A stretch of 33,167 bases of DNA from Hymenobacter sp. H14-R3 (GTDB taxonomy: Bacteria; Bacteroidota; Bacteroidia; Cytophagales; Hymenobacteraceae), in the NCBI RefSeq assembly GCF_030063445.1, contig NZ_JASITD010000038.1:1-33167 (forward strand), given 5' to 3'. Shown one piece after another: positions 16,001 through 21,836 of this stretch. How positions within the stretch are numbered: position 1 is the stretch's first letter; every line of letters starts with the position of its first letter. The notes beneath the pieces are model-generated. The model saw only the letters and a program-made list of their open reading frames with translations, had not been told where the DNA came from and made no database searches. Both the position numbers and the translations under genes were made by a program.

Positions 16001-16143
16001 TTGTGGGCGGCATCCTGTTCTCGCTGGTCCTCACGCTGTTAGTTATTCCGGCCATCTACACGTTTATCGCCAAAGAGCCCAAGCCGGTAGCGGCGGCGGG
16101 CGAAGCCGTGGCGACGCACGAGCCGGCGGAGGTGGTGGCGTGA
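13030..16143 (+). CDS. RND efflux pump, inner-membrane permease (HAE1/AcrB type)
   Basis: A 1037-residue proton-driven exporter, normal length for AcrB-type pumps. It begins MNISELSLKRPVLATVFN, the usual start of the first transmembrane helix. The proton-relay residues are present: two aspartates in GLVVDDGIVVTEN (401-402) and the lysine in GLVTKNGILIVEFAN (925). Two large periplasmic loops (about 35-330 and 555-860) and twelve expected membrane helices are consistent with the family; the second half again shows the FAFILALVLIYLLLAAQFES pattern. With the adaptor and TolC-type gene it should form a complete envelope-spanning pump. The charged membrane motifs favour drug or solvent export over metal export, but the substrate is not known. 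Confidence 0.95.
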   Translation: MNISELSLKRPVLATVFNLLLLLFGGVGFSFLALRDYPAIDPPIISVSTSYTGANADVIENQITEPLEKQINGIPGIKSITSSSSLGSSNITVEFNLGVDLEAAASDVRDKVGQGVRSLPQDIDAPPVVAKSDANSDFILILAVQSRTRSLLELSDFAENNLQQRFQTIDGVSAINIFGQQRYAMRLWLDPAKMDAYQVSFTNVQQALNAENVEVPAGKIYGGNTELTIRTMARFSTETQFRSLILREDKSGIVRLGDVARIVLGPESYEQSWKLNGAYAVGMAIIPQPGANYVKIAEEFNKRLAEVQKENKADIQMKVIVDNTKIVRNSIEEVEETLLISFGLVVLVIFFFFRNWLTALRPLIDIPISLIATFFIMYLAGFTINILTLLGIVLATGLVVDDGIVVTENIFRKLEEGMNIKDAAREGSKEIFFAVIATSLTLAVVFLPVIFLEGFTGRLFREFGVVVAGAVLISAFVSLTITPVLNVVLHRENKGGGSGHGKLYDRTEPFFKGMESGYGRIVGKFLRVRSLAWVVVAACAGIIFFIGKGLPTELAPLEDRSSVRLVLTGPEGTSFGAMEKISGQVAAFVNDSVPENDFVFARTPAGGSSNTAQVRAGLVPPDQRQRTQEQIAKYLTRNTKRFNDARIFVVQEQTIAVGSGSKSSVPVQFVLQTTDLERIREALPKFLAAAQQDPTFQSVDANLKFNKPEVQLTFDRLKIRDLGLTTQDVAAAVQGAFGGRRMAYFLRDGRQYQVIGQVDRDARSAPNDISRLYVTNSRGESIPLSAVVHQVENSNPATLYHFNRFKAATVSAQLAEGKTVGDGVRAMQAIADKVLDPDVFQTALTGSSRDFAESAGNTTFAFILALVLIYLLLAAQFESFRDPLIILLTVPLALAGALLSLWAFGQTINIFSQIGMIMLIGLVTKNGILIVEFANHQRDAGLPLREAVRLAAQQRLRPILMTSLATALGALPIALSLGAASTSRKPLGTVIVGGILFSLVLTLLVIPAIYTFIAKEPKPVAAAGEAVATHEPAEVVA

Positions 16144-16167
16144 CGGGCAACCTTTGTTAAAAAGAAC

Positions 16168-16259
16168 GTTATGCTGAGCTTGTCGAAGCATCGCTACCAC
16201 GCCGCTGGGTTCACTAATCGAACGGCGTGGTAGCGATGCTTCGACAAGCTCAGCATGAC
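16168..16259. repeat. Long palindromic element P4, family of P2
   Basis: Arms 16168-16204 and 16223-16259 pair over 37 bases with one G-T mismatch and an 18-base loop; the inner 34 bases are perfect. The sequence is the P2 core with CATCGCTACC in place of CATCTCTACC, changed in both arms. It starts 24 bases after the pump stop and ends 21 bases before the TolC-type start, inside the efflux operon. Confidence 0.92.
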
Positions 16260-16280
16260 AAACGATTGTTTTTGCCTATC

Positions 16281-17627
16281 ATGAAGTTATTGTCCCTCAG
16301 CATTTTGCTGTCTACGCTAGCCTTTACCACCCTGGCCCAAACGGCGCCGGCCACTACGCCGCGCTCGCCCGAGGGCCCGGCCCCCGGCCCGGTGCTGACG
16401 CTACACGACGCCCTCACCACGGCGCTCAAAAACAGCCTCGACATCCAAATCGGCCAGACCAACGTGGAGGTGCAGGAACTGCAAAACAACGCGGGCTTTG
16501 CGGGCGCGCTGCCCCGCGTGGCCCTCAACGCCAGCAACAACGCGGTAGTTAACAACACGCGGCAGCAGTTTAACACCGGCGACCCGCGCGCCGCTACCGG
16601 GGCCCGCTCGACGCAGTACAACGTGGGGCTGGCTGGCACTTACCTGCTCTACAACGGCGGCCGGGTGGTGGCCACCCGCAAGCGGCTGGATGAGCTGGCC
16701 CAAATCAGCCAGCTCCAGCTCAACTCGACGGTGCAAAACGTGCTGGCCGACGTGAGCCTGAAGTACTACGCCGTGGTGCAGCAGCAGCGCTACATCCGCA
16801 CCCTGGAGGCCTCGGTGGAGGTATCGCGCCAGAAGCTGCGCCTCATCGAGGCGCGCCAGGCCGTGGGCCTGGCCAACAATGCCGATAAGTTTCAGGCTCA
16901 ACTCGACCTCAACGCCCAGCTGCTCACCCAGCAGCAGCAGGTGCTGGCCGCCCAGCAGGCCACCGCCGACCTGCTGCGCGCCCTCACCCTCGACCTCACG
17001 CAGGCCGTGGCCGTGGAAGACACCATTCCGGTGGACCGCTCCCTCAGCTGGGCCCAGCTGCAAGGCGCGCTCGACAAAAACCCCGACCTGCTGGCCGCCG
17101 AGCGCCAAGTACGTGTGAATGAGCTACTTGTGCGCGAAACCCGGGCCAACCGCTACCCCTCGCTGGGCGTGAACGCGGGCACCAACTTTGCGCGCAGTCA
17201 GAACGCGGTGGGCAACACGCTCTTCAACCAGAGCTACGGGCCCTACGCGGGCCTGGGCCTGTCGCTGCCCATCTACACGGGCGGCGTCAACAAGAAGCTA
17301 GTCGATATTGCCCGCCTCAACACCCGCACCACCGAGCTGCAACGCAACGCCTTGCAGCGCGACTACCGCCTCAACGCCCTCAAGGCCTGGGAGTCGTACG
17401 AGAAACAGCTCAGCCTCATCACCACCGCCGAGCAGAACTATGGCACCGCCCGCCAGCTCCTCAAGCTGGTGCAGCTACGCCTCGACGCTGGCCTCTCCAC
17501 GCTGGTCGATGTGCGCATTGCCCAGCAGAGCTTCGAGGACGCCGGCTACCGGCTCGTGAATTACCGCTACGCCGCCAAGTCGGCCGAAATCACGTTGCGG
17601 CAGCTGGCGGCGCTGCTCACGCCGTAA
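16281..17627 (+). CDS. TolC-family outer-membrane efflux channel
   Basis: A 448-residue protein with signal peptide MKLLSLSILLSTLAFTTLAQ. It has the two-repeat TolC/OEP architecture: an N-terminal L-x-DALTTALKNSLDIQI helix, strands around NVGLAGTYLLYNGGR, long Gln/Ala-rich helices (about 130-215), and a second repeat with LGLSLPIYTGGVNKK followed by long helices to the C-terminus. The motif YNGG/YTGG at the strand-helix turns is typical. I start at ATG 16281, which gives the signal peptide; the longer frame from 16227 begins inside palindrome P4. It is the last gene of the efflux operon and provides the exit duct for the pump. Confidence 0.92.
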   Translation: MKLLSLSILLSTLAFTTLAQTAPATTPRSPEGPAPGPVLTLHDALTTALKNSLDIQIGQTNVEVQELQNNAGFAGALPRVALNASNNAVVNNTRQQFNTGDPRAATGARSTQYNVGLAGTYLLYNGGRVVATRKRLDELAQISQLQLNSTVQNVLADVSLKYYAVVQQQRYIRTLEASVEVSRQKLRLIEARQAVGLANNADKFQAQLDLNAQLLTQQQQVLAAQQATADLLRALTLDLTQAVAVEDTIPVDRSLSWAQLQGALDKNPDLLAAERQVRVNELLVRETRANRYPSLGVNAGTNFARSQNAVGNTLFNQSYGPYAGLGLSLPIYTGGVNKKLVDIARLNTRTTELQRNALQRDYRLNALKAWESYEKQLSLITTAEQNYGTARQLLKLVQLRLDAGLSTLVDVRIAQQSFEDAGYRLVNYRYAAKSAEITLRQLAALLTP

Positions 17628-17630
17628 TGC

Positions 17631-17743
17631 AGTAGCCCGAAGTTTCCACTGCGTGCGCGAGTAACGCGAGCATCCGGAACCGGGTAAACCCCGATGTCGG
17701 ATGCTCGCGTTGCTCACGCACGCAGTGGAAACTTCGCGCTACT
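17631..17743. repeat. Long palindromic element P5 between convergent genes
   Basis: Arms 17631-17675 and 17699-17743 match at 42 of 45 positions with a 23-base loop. The arm sequence (AAGTTTCCACTGCGTGCG core) differs from the P2 family, although CACTGCGTG also occurs in P3. It fills the whole 118-base gap between the TolC-type stop and the convergent SDR stop, three and two bases from them respectively, so it is well placed as a bidirectional transcription end. Confidence 0.9.
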
Positions 17744-17745
17744 CG

Positions 17746-18783
17746 CTAATTCTCGTTGTTGCGCGCCGCCTCGTCGCGGTTAAGCTTAGTGAGAAACGAC
17801 TTGGTGATGGCCGTTTCGCTTTCGTAGCCTTTGCGGCGCTCGTTGGCGGCTTCGCTTTCGCCGGCGGCGGGCAGGGCGCGGTTTACCCAGGCCAGCGCAT
17901 CGGTAGTGATGCCGGGCATCAAGCCGTGGAAGCCCGCCAGCAGCTTGGCCGGCAAGGACAAAATCAGCTCGCCGTCGCCGCGGCGGGTGGCGTTCCAGAT
18001 GCGGCGGGCGGCCTGCTCGGCGCTCATGGTGAAGCCCGGCAGCGCATCGGCCACGCTAAACCAGGCGTACTCTTTTTCGTGGTTGCCCTTCACATCAGCG
18101 TTTTGGGCGCTGCCGGTGCGCAGCAGGCCGGGGCACACGGTGGTCACGTAAATGCCGTGCTGATTGAGCTCGGCGCGGAAGCCCTCCGAGAGGCCCACCA
18201 GCGCAAACTTGCTGGCGCTGTACGCCGTGAGGTGCGGAATGGCCACCTTGCCGCCCAGCGACGAAATGTTGATGATGCGCCCCTCGCCGCGCCGCCGCAT
18301 GCTCGGCAGCACCGCCTGCATGGCGTGAAACGGGGCCCAGAAGTGCGTGTTCATGGCGTCCTCAAAGTCGCGGGTGTCCATGTTTTCCAGGGGCCCGCCG
18401 ATGATGATGCCGGCGTTGTTGATGAGCACATCCACGGCGCCCAGCCGGCTTTCGACCTCGGTTATGAGGCTGCGCACTTCGGCGGCATCGGTGAGGTCGC
18501 GGGCTAGGGCCAGCACGGTGGTTTCGGGGCCGCCGTAGCGCAGCAGGTCCTGGCGGGCGCGGGCCAGCTCCTGCTCATCGCGGGCGCAAATGGCCACGCG
18601 GGCCCCTTCGAGCACCGCCTGCCGGGCCAGCACGAGGCCCAGGCCGCGCGAGCCGCCGGTGATAAGCACGGTGCGCCCCGTGAGCTCATACGAGCCCCGG
18701 CGGTTGCGCCAAACGGTGGTTGCCAGGGCGGCCGCGCCCAGGCCAGCGGCCCAAAGCCAGGAAGAACGGTGGGAAGACTTCAT
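17746..18783 (-). CDS. Short-chain dehydrogenase/reductase with N-terminal membrane anchor
   Basis: A 345-residue NAD(P)-dependent oxidoreductase. An N-terminal hydrophobic stretch (about 8-25) likely anchors it in the membrane. The Rossmann motif is TGGSRGLG (42-49), the structural motif NNAG (122-125), and the catalytic residues are a serine in NISSLGG (174 or 175), Y188 and K192 of YSASK. The arginine after the glycine-rich turn favours NADP. The tail beyond residue 250 is longer than in classical SDRs and has the FTMSAEQAARRIWNATRRGD stretch found in the subgroup with an alpha/beta C-terminal extension. I start at ATG 18781-18783; the frame extends further upstream but includes repeat sequence. 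The substrate is unknown. Confidence 0.9.
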   Translation of the reverse strand: MKSSHRSSWLWAAGLGAAALATTVWRNRRGSYELTGRTVLITGGSRGLGLVLARQAVLEGARVAICARDEQELARARQDLLRYGGPETTVLALARDLTDAAEVRSLITEVESRLGAVDVLINNAGIIIGGPLENMDTRDFEDAMNTHFWAPFHAMQAVLPSMRRRGEGRIINISSLGGKVAIPHLTAYSASKFALVGLSEGFRAELNQHGIYVTTVCPGLLRTGSAQNADVKGNHEKEYAWFSVADALPGFTMSAEQAARRIWNATRRGDGELILSLPAKLLAGFHGLMPGITTDALAWVNRALPAAGESEAANERRKGYESETAITKSFLTKLNRDEAARNNEN

Positions 18784-18847
18784 AGCAGGGTGTATGTATT
18801 TGGGGCCGAAAGGTTGCGTTGGCCAGCGGAGCGTGTGGGTTAGGGAA

Positions 18848-19004
18848 GTAGCGTGGACGCTTGGAGTCCGCGCGCAGGAACGTTGAGCAACAACCGGCGT
18901 AGCGGCGGCCACGACGGCGAAGGAGTACGTGAGTCTGCGCGGAGCAGCATCCCGCAACGGCCCCACGTGCGGACTCACGCGCGGACTCACAAAGTCCACG
19001 CTAC
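18848..19004. repeat. Imperfect inverted repeat P6 in a divergent promoter region
   Basis: Arms 18848-18873 and 18979-19004 match at 21 of 26 positions: GTAGCGTGGAC and GAGTCCGCGC are identical and the five bases between them differ. Next to the right arm, GCGGACTCACGC (18969-18980) is followed directly by a near copy (18981-18992). Unlike the other palindromes it lies between two divergent start codons (18783 and 19015). The rest of this 231-base gap shows nothing else. Confidence 0.75.
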
Positions 19005-19014
19005 CTTCACTTTT

Positions 19015-20262
19015 ATGGTTTCTAATCTCCTGCCCGTTGGTGGTTTTATGCTGGGGCTGGGGCTGCTGGTGCTGCTGTGCCGCATCTGGCTGGTGGCCCT
19101 GCACGAGCTGGGCCACGCCCTGGCGGCGCTGGTGCTGCAAGCGGGCCGCGTTACCGTGTACCTGGGTTCGCACGGCCAGGCGGCCGGCGGGGGGCGGCTG
19201 CAAGTGGGGCGGTTTCGGCTGTATTTCAGCTATAATCCGCTGCGCTTGGCCCTTACTGGGGGGCTGTGCCGGGCGCAAGGCACTATGATGGTAGCCGGCC
19301 AAACCTGGCGCGGCCTGCTGTTTACACTCGCGGGGCCGCTGCTACCGCTGCTGGTAGCCGGTATTTTCATAGTGCTGGCCTTCAGCTTCTTCCCAGAAAT
19401 TGCCAACGTTGTCAAGGCCATTCCGGTGCTGTTTTTTGGCGTGGCGCTGGGCAGCGCGGTCCTCAACCTGTGGCCGCGGCACCAGCCCATCAGGCTCGCC
19501 AATGGGCGCCTCACGCACACCGACGGCACCCAAACCCGCCGCCTGCTGCAGCACGGCCGCGTGCTGCGCGGGGCCCGGGAGGCCGATGCCCACTTCGCGG
19601 CGGGCCGCTACGCCGATAGCGCCCGCCTCGACGAGCTGCTCCTGGGCCAGCTGGGGCCCAGCGCGGCTCTGTACCGGCGGCTCGGGCAGGCGCATCTGCT
19701 CCTGCACAGCTACGCGCCGGCCCTCACGGTGAGCCGCCAGTTTCAGCAGGTGCTGCCCACCGAGTTTGGCGACGACGACCTGTTTACGCAGGGGCTACTG
19801 CTTTCGCGCCTCGGCCAGAATGGGCCTGCCATCGACGTTTACACGCTGCTCATTGAGCAGGCCACGCCCTATGCCAATGCCTACAACAACCGCGGCTATA
19901 CTTATAACTTGCTGAGCAAATACGAGTTGGCTATTAACGATTTCAACGAGGCCATCGCGGCCGGCGCGAGCGTAGCCTATGCTTACAACAACCGGGGCCT
20001 ATCCTGGCTCAAATTGGGCCAGGAGGCCCGGGGTTTCGGCGACATCGCCCACGGCCTCGCCCTCGACCCCACCAACGCCTACGGCTACCGCAACCTGGGC
20101 ATTTATCACCTCGGCCGGGGCGAGTATGCGGTGGCGCTGGGTTTTCTGGAGCAGGCCCACCAGCTCGACCCCCATACCCACCTGCTGGCCGACTACCTAC
20201 ACCAAACCCGCCAGCACCTGGAGACAAGCTCCAGGGCTGGCGGGCCCGTAACTCACTCCTAA
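19015..20262 (+). CDS. M50-like membrane metallopeptidase fused to tetratricopeptide repeats
   Basis: A 415-residue protein. The N-terminal half has several hydrophobic helices and the metallopeptidase motif HELGH (30-34) in LVALHELGHALAALVLQAGR, as in site-2-protease-like M50B proteins. FTLAGPLLPLLVAGIF and GSAVLNLWPR follow, and the DG in THTDGTQTRRLLQ may supply the third zinc ligand. The C-terminal half has three or four TPRs, recognisable by YANAYNNRGYTYNLLSKYEL, VAYAYNNRGLSWLKLG and NAYGYRNLGIYHLGRGEY. I infer a membrane peptidase whose TPRs recruit a substrate or partner. I start at ATG 19015; a TAnnTTYR-like sequence, TACCTTCA (19002-19009), lies five bases upstream. Its stop is eight bases from that of the convergent hydrolase. 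The activity is unproven. Confidence 0.75.
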   Translation: MVSNLLPVGGFMLGLGLLVLLCRIWLVALHELGHALAALVLQAGRVTVYLGSHGQAAGGGRLQVGRFRLYFSYNPLRLALTGGLCRAQGTMMVAGQTWRGLLFTLAGPLLPLLVAGIFIVLAFSFFPEIANVVKAIPVLFFGVALGSAVLNLWPRHQPIRLANGRLTHTDGTQTRRLLQHGRVLRGAREADAHFAAGRYADSARLDELLLGQLGPSAALYRRLGQAHLLLHSYAPALTVSRQFQQVLPTEFGDDDLFTQGLLLSRLGQNGPAIDVYTLLIEQATPYANAYNNRGYTYNLLSKYELAINDFNEAIAAGASVAYAYNNRGLSWLKLGQEARGFGDIAHGLALDPTNAYGYRNLGIYHLGRGEYAVALGFLEQAHQLDPHTHLLADYLHQTRQHLETSSRAGGPVTHS

Positions 20263-20269
20263 CCAGCGC

Positions 20270-20983
20270 TTACGCGCCCAGCTTCTCCTGGAAGAAGGCC
20301 ATCGTCAGGGCCCAGGCCTCGGCGGCGGCGTCCTGGTTGTAGCTGGGGCGCTCGTCGCAGTTGAAGCCGTGGTCGGCGTAGGAGATAACCGTGTTGATGT
20401 AGGGCTTGCCGGCCGCCTCCACGGCGTCAATCACTTGCGTGATTTGCTCTTTGCTGATGTGCTCGTCCAGCCCGCCCCAGAAGAAGAGGTGCGGCGCGTG
20501 CAGGTCTTTGGCCATAGCCGTGCGCGTGTGGGTGCCGCCGCCGTAGTACGACACGGCCGCCGCCAGCGGCAGCGTGGCATTGGCGATGAAGGCCACCTGG
20601 CCACCCAGGCAAAAGCCGATGGTGCCGATTTTGTCCTTCTGCACGTTGTCCTGGCTTTGCAGCCAGTCGTAGGCCGCCCGCAAGTCCTGGGTCAGGCCCT
20701 CGGGCGTGATGGCCTGGTAGTGCGGCATGGCCAGCGTGGCAAACTCGCTGTACGGTATTTCGAGGCCTGGCTCGGCGGTGCGGTGAAACAGCTCGGGGGC
20801 TACCACCACGTAGCCGGCGGCGGCCAGGCGGTCGGCCACGTGGCGGATGTGGCCGTTCACGCCAAAGGCTTCCTGGCACAGGATGATGCCGGGCGCGGCG
20901 GTTTTGGTTTGGGGCTGGGCTACGTAGGCGTGGGCCTGGGTGCCGTCGGCAACGGTTAGCACCAGCGAATTGGGAGTGGACAT
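20270..20983 (-). CDS. Dienelactone hydrolase family protein
   Basis: A 237-residue alpha/beta hydrolase. The dienelactone hydrolase triad is complete: nucleophile C125 in GFCLGGQ, D173 in WGGLDEH and H205 in YADHGF; E38 in CQEAFG is the glutamate that usually contacts the cysteine. True dienelactone hydrolases open dienelactone in chlorocatechol degradation, but many genomic members have other, unknown ester or lactone substrates, and no catabolic genes are near. I start at ATG 20981-20983 (MSTPNSL); the frame extends to 21100 but that extension is Lys/Ala-rich and not like the family N-terminus. It is cytoplasmic, as no signal peptide follows the chosen start. Confidence 0.88.
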   Translation of the reverse strand: MSTPNSLVLTVADGTQAHAYVAQPQTKTAAPGIILCQEAFGVNGHIRHVADRLAAAGYVVVAPELFHRTAEPGLEIPYSEFATLAMPHYQAITPEGLTQDLRAAYDWLQSQDNVQKDKIGTIGFCLGGQVAFIANATLPLAAAVSYYGGGTHTRTAMAKDLHAPHLFFWGGLDEHISKEQITQVIDAVEAAGKPYINTVISYADHGFNCDERPSYNQDAAAEAWALTMAFFQEKLGA

Positions 20984-21118
20984 GGAAAGAGGAAAGTGAT
21001 TTGGAGCGGGGAACAAGGCGACGGAGGCCGATGTTTTGCGCTGTGCTGCAACGGGTTTTTCAGCCGGTTTCTTGGCAGCTGAGAATCCAGTCGGAATCAA
21101 CTTAACAGCGGTTTATCA

Positions 21119-21137
21119 TTAACTACTTACTAGTTAA
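21119..21137. promoter_or_regulatory. Inverted repeat, possible operator
   Basis: TTAACTA (21119-21125) and TAGTTAA (21131-21137) form a perfect 7-5-7 inverted repeat in an AT-rich gap between the hydrolase start and the decayed monooxygenase. The form TAnTA-like half-sites around a short spacer resembles operators of HxlR/YodB-type regulators, which often control oxidoreductase genes. No regulator gene is present in the window, so this is only a suggestion. Confidence 0.3.
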
Positions 21138-21151
21138 GTAATTACAAAATA

Positions 21152-21624
21152 ATGCGTATTCCGGTCCGATGGCGAAGTGGGCCGGCGGCGGTGCGCACCT
21201 ACCGCGCGCAGTTTCGGCCCTCGCCCGAGCTGGCCGCGCCCGAGGCCAGCGTGGCGCTGCTTGCGCTGTGCGCCGACACCGAGGAGCGGGCCGATGCCCT
21301 GACCAAGGCCCTGTATTTGCAGCTGCTGCGCTTCGGCCAGGGCCTGCGCGGCCCCTTCCCCAGCGCCGCCAAAATGGCTACGTGTTCAGCCCCGAGGAGC
21401 AGGCCCGCCTGGCCTACCACAAGGGCCGCGTGGTGAGCGGCACGCCCGCGCAGCTACGGCCCCACCTGCTGCGCATTGCCGCCGCTTAGGAGGTGGAGGA
21501 GCTGCTGCTCACCAGCATCACCGCCGATTTTCAGGACCGCCTGCGCTCGTACGAGCTGCTGGCCGAGGCGTTTGAGCTAGCGCCTGCTGGCCCCGCCGTG
21601 GCTGAGGAAGTACTGATGGATTAG
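21152..21624 (+). pseudogene. Decayed LLM-class (luciferase-like) flavin monooxygenase, C-terminal remnant
   Basis: Three pieces of one protein can be joined. Frame one gives AVRTYRAQFRPSPELAAPEA and a CADTEERADALTKALYLQL stretch. A shift near 21366-21375 moves to a frame reading NGYVFSPEEQARLAYHKGRV and SGTPAQLRPHLL. A TAG at 21487-21489 interrupts it, and the same frame continues with LLLTSITADFQDRLRSYELL to a stop at 21624. This order matches the C-terminal third of bacterial luciferase-like monooxygenases. The N-terminal two thirds, which form most of the TIM barrel and flavin site, are absent upstream. The gene is therefore truncated, frameshifted and interrupted, and should not be active. 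Confidence 0.8.
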
Positions 21625-21657
21625 CCACCGGCCAGGCTATTTGTTTTTATTCTAAAT

Positions 21658-21687
21658 AAAAAAAGCTCTTGCTCAGGAGCTGTTTTT
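21658..21687. terminator. Rho-independent terminator, possibly bidirectional
   Basis: An A-run (21658-21664) leads into AGCTC, loop TTGCTCAG, GAGCT (21677-21681) and a T-run (21683-21687). The stem is short but has the A/T flanks of a two-way terminator. It separates the decayed monooxygenase from the siderophore receptor. Confidence 0.65.
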
Positions 21688-21771
21688 ATTATGCATCTTA
21701 TTATCTATCAGTTGCTTACTTTCTTATCCTTTGCTTATTGAAGTCGGGTTGAGTAGGGCTGGGTCTTTTTA

Positions 21772-21833
21772 TTATTTGGAACGATTCTAAACCCAGTGCG
21801 ACATTTGCACTCAGTTGAACGATTCTAAATAAG
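21772..21833 (+). promoter_or_regulatory. Repeated ATTCTAAA motif, candidate iron-regulator (Fur-like) sites
   Basis: The 13-base sequence GAACGATTCTAAA occurs at 21779-21791 and again at 21817-21829, 38 bases apart. The first lies in an imperfect palindrome, TTTGGAAC followed by GATTCTAAA. The second continues into ATTCTAAATAA and ends seven bases before the receptor ATG. A third ATTCTAAATAA is at 21649-21659. Such half-sites resemble Fur boxes upstream of iron-uptake genes in Bacteroidota; the match is from memory and the regulator is not shown. Confidence 0.4.
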
Positions 21834-21836
21834 AGC

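Noticed and set aside
21152..21489. Two overlapping small open frames read as two separate short genes
   Set aside because: Both match consecutive parts of one luciferase-like monooxygenase, so they are pieces of one broken gene.
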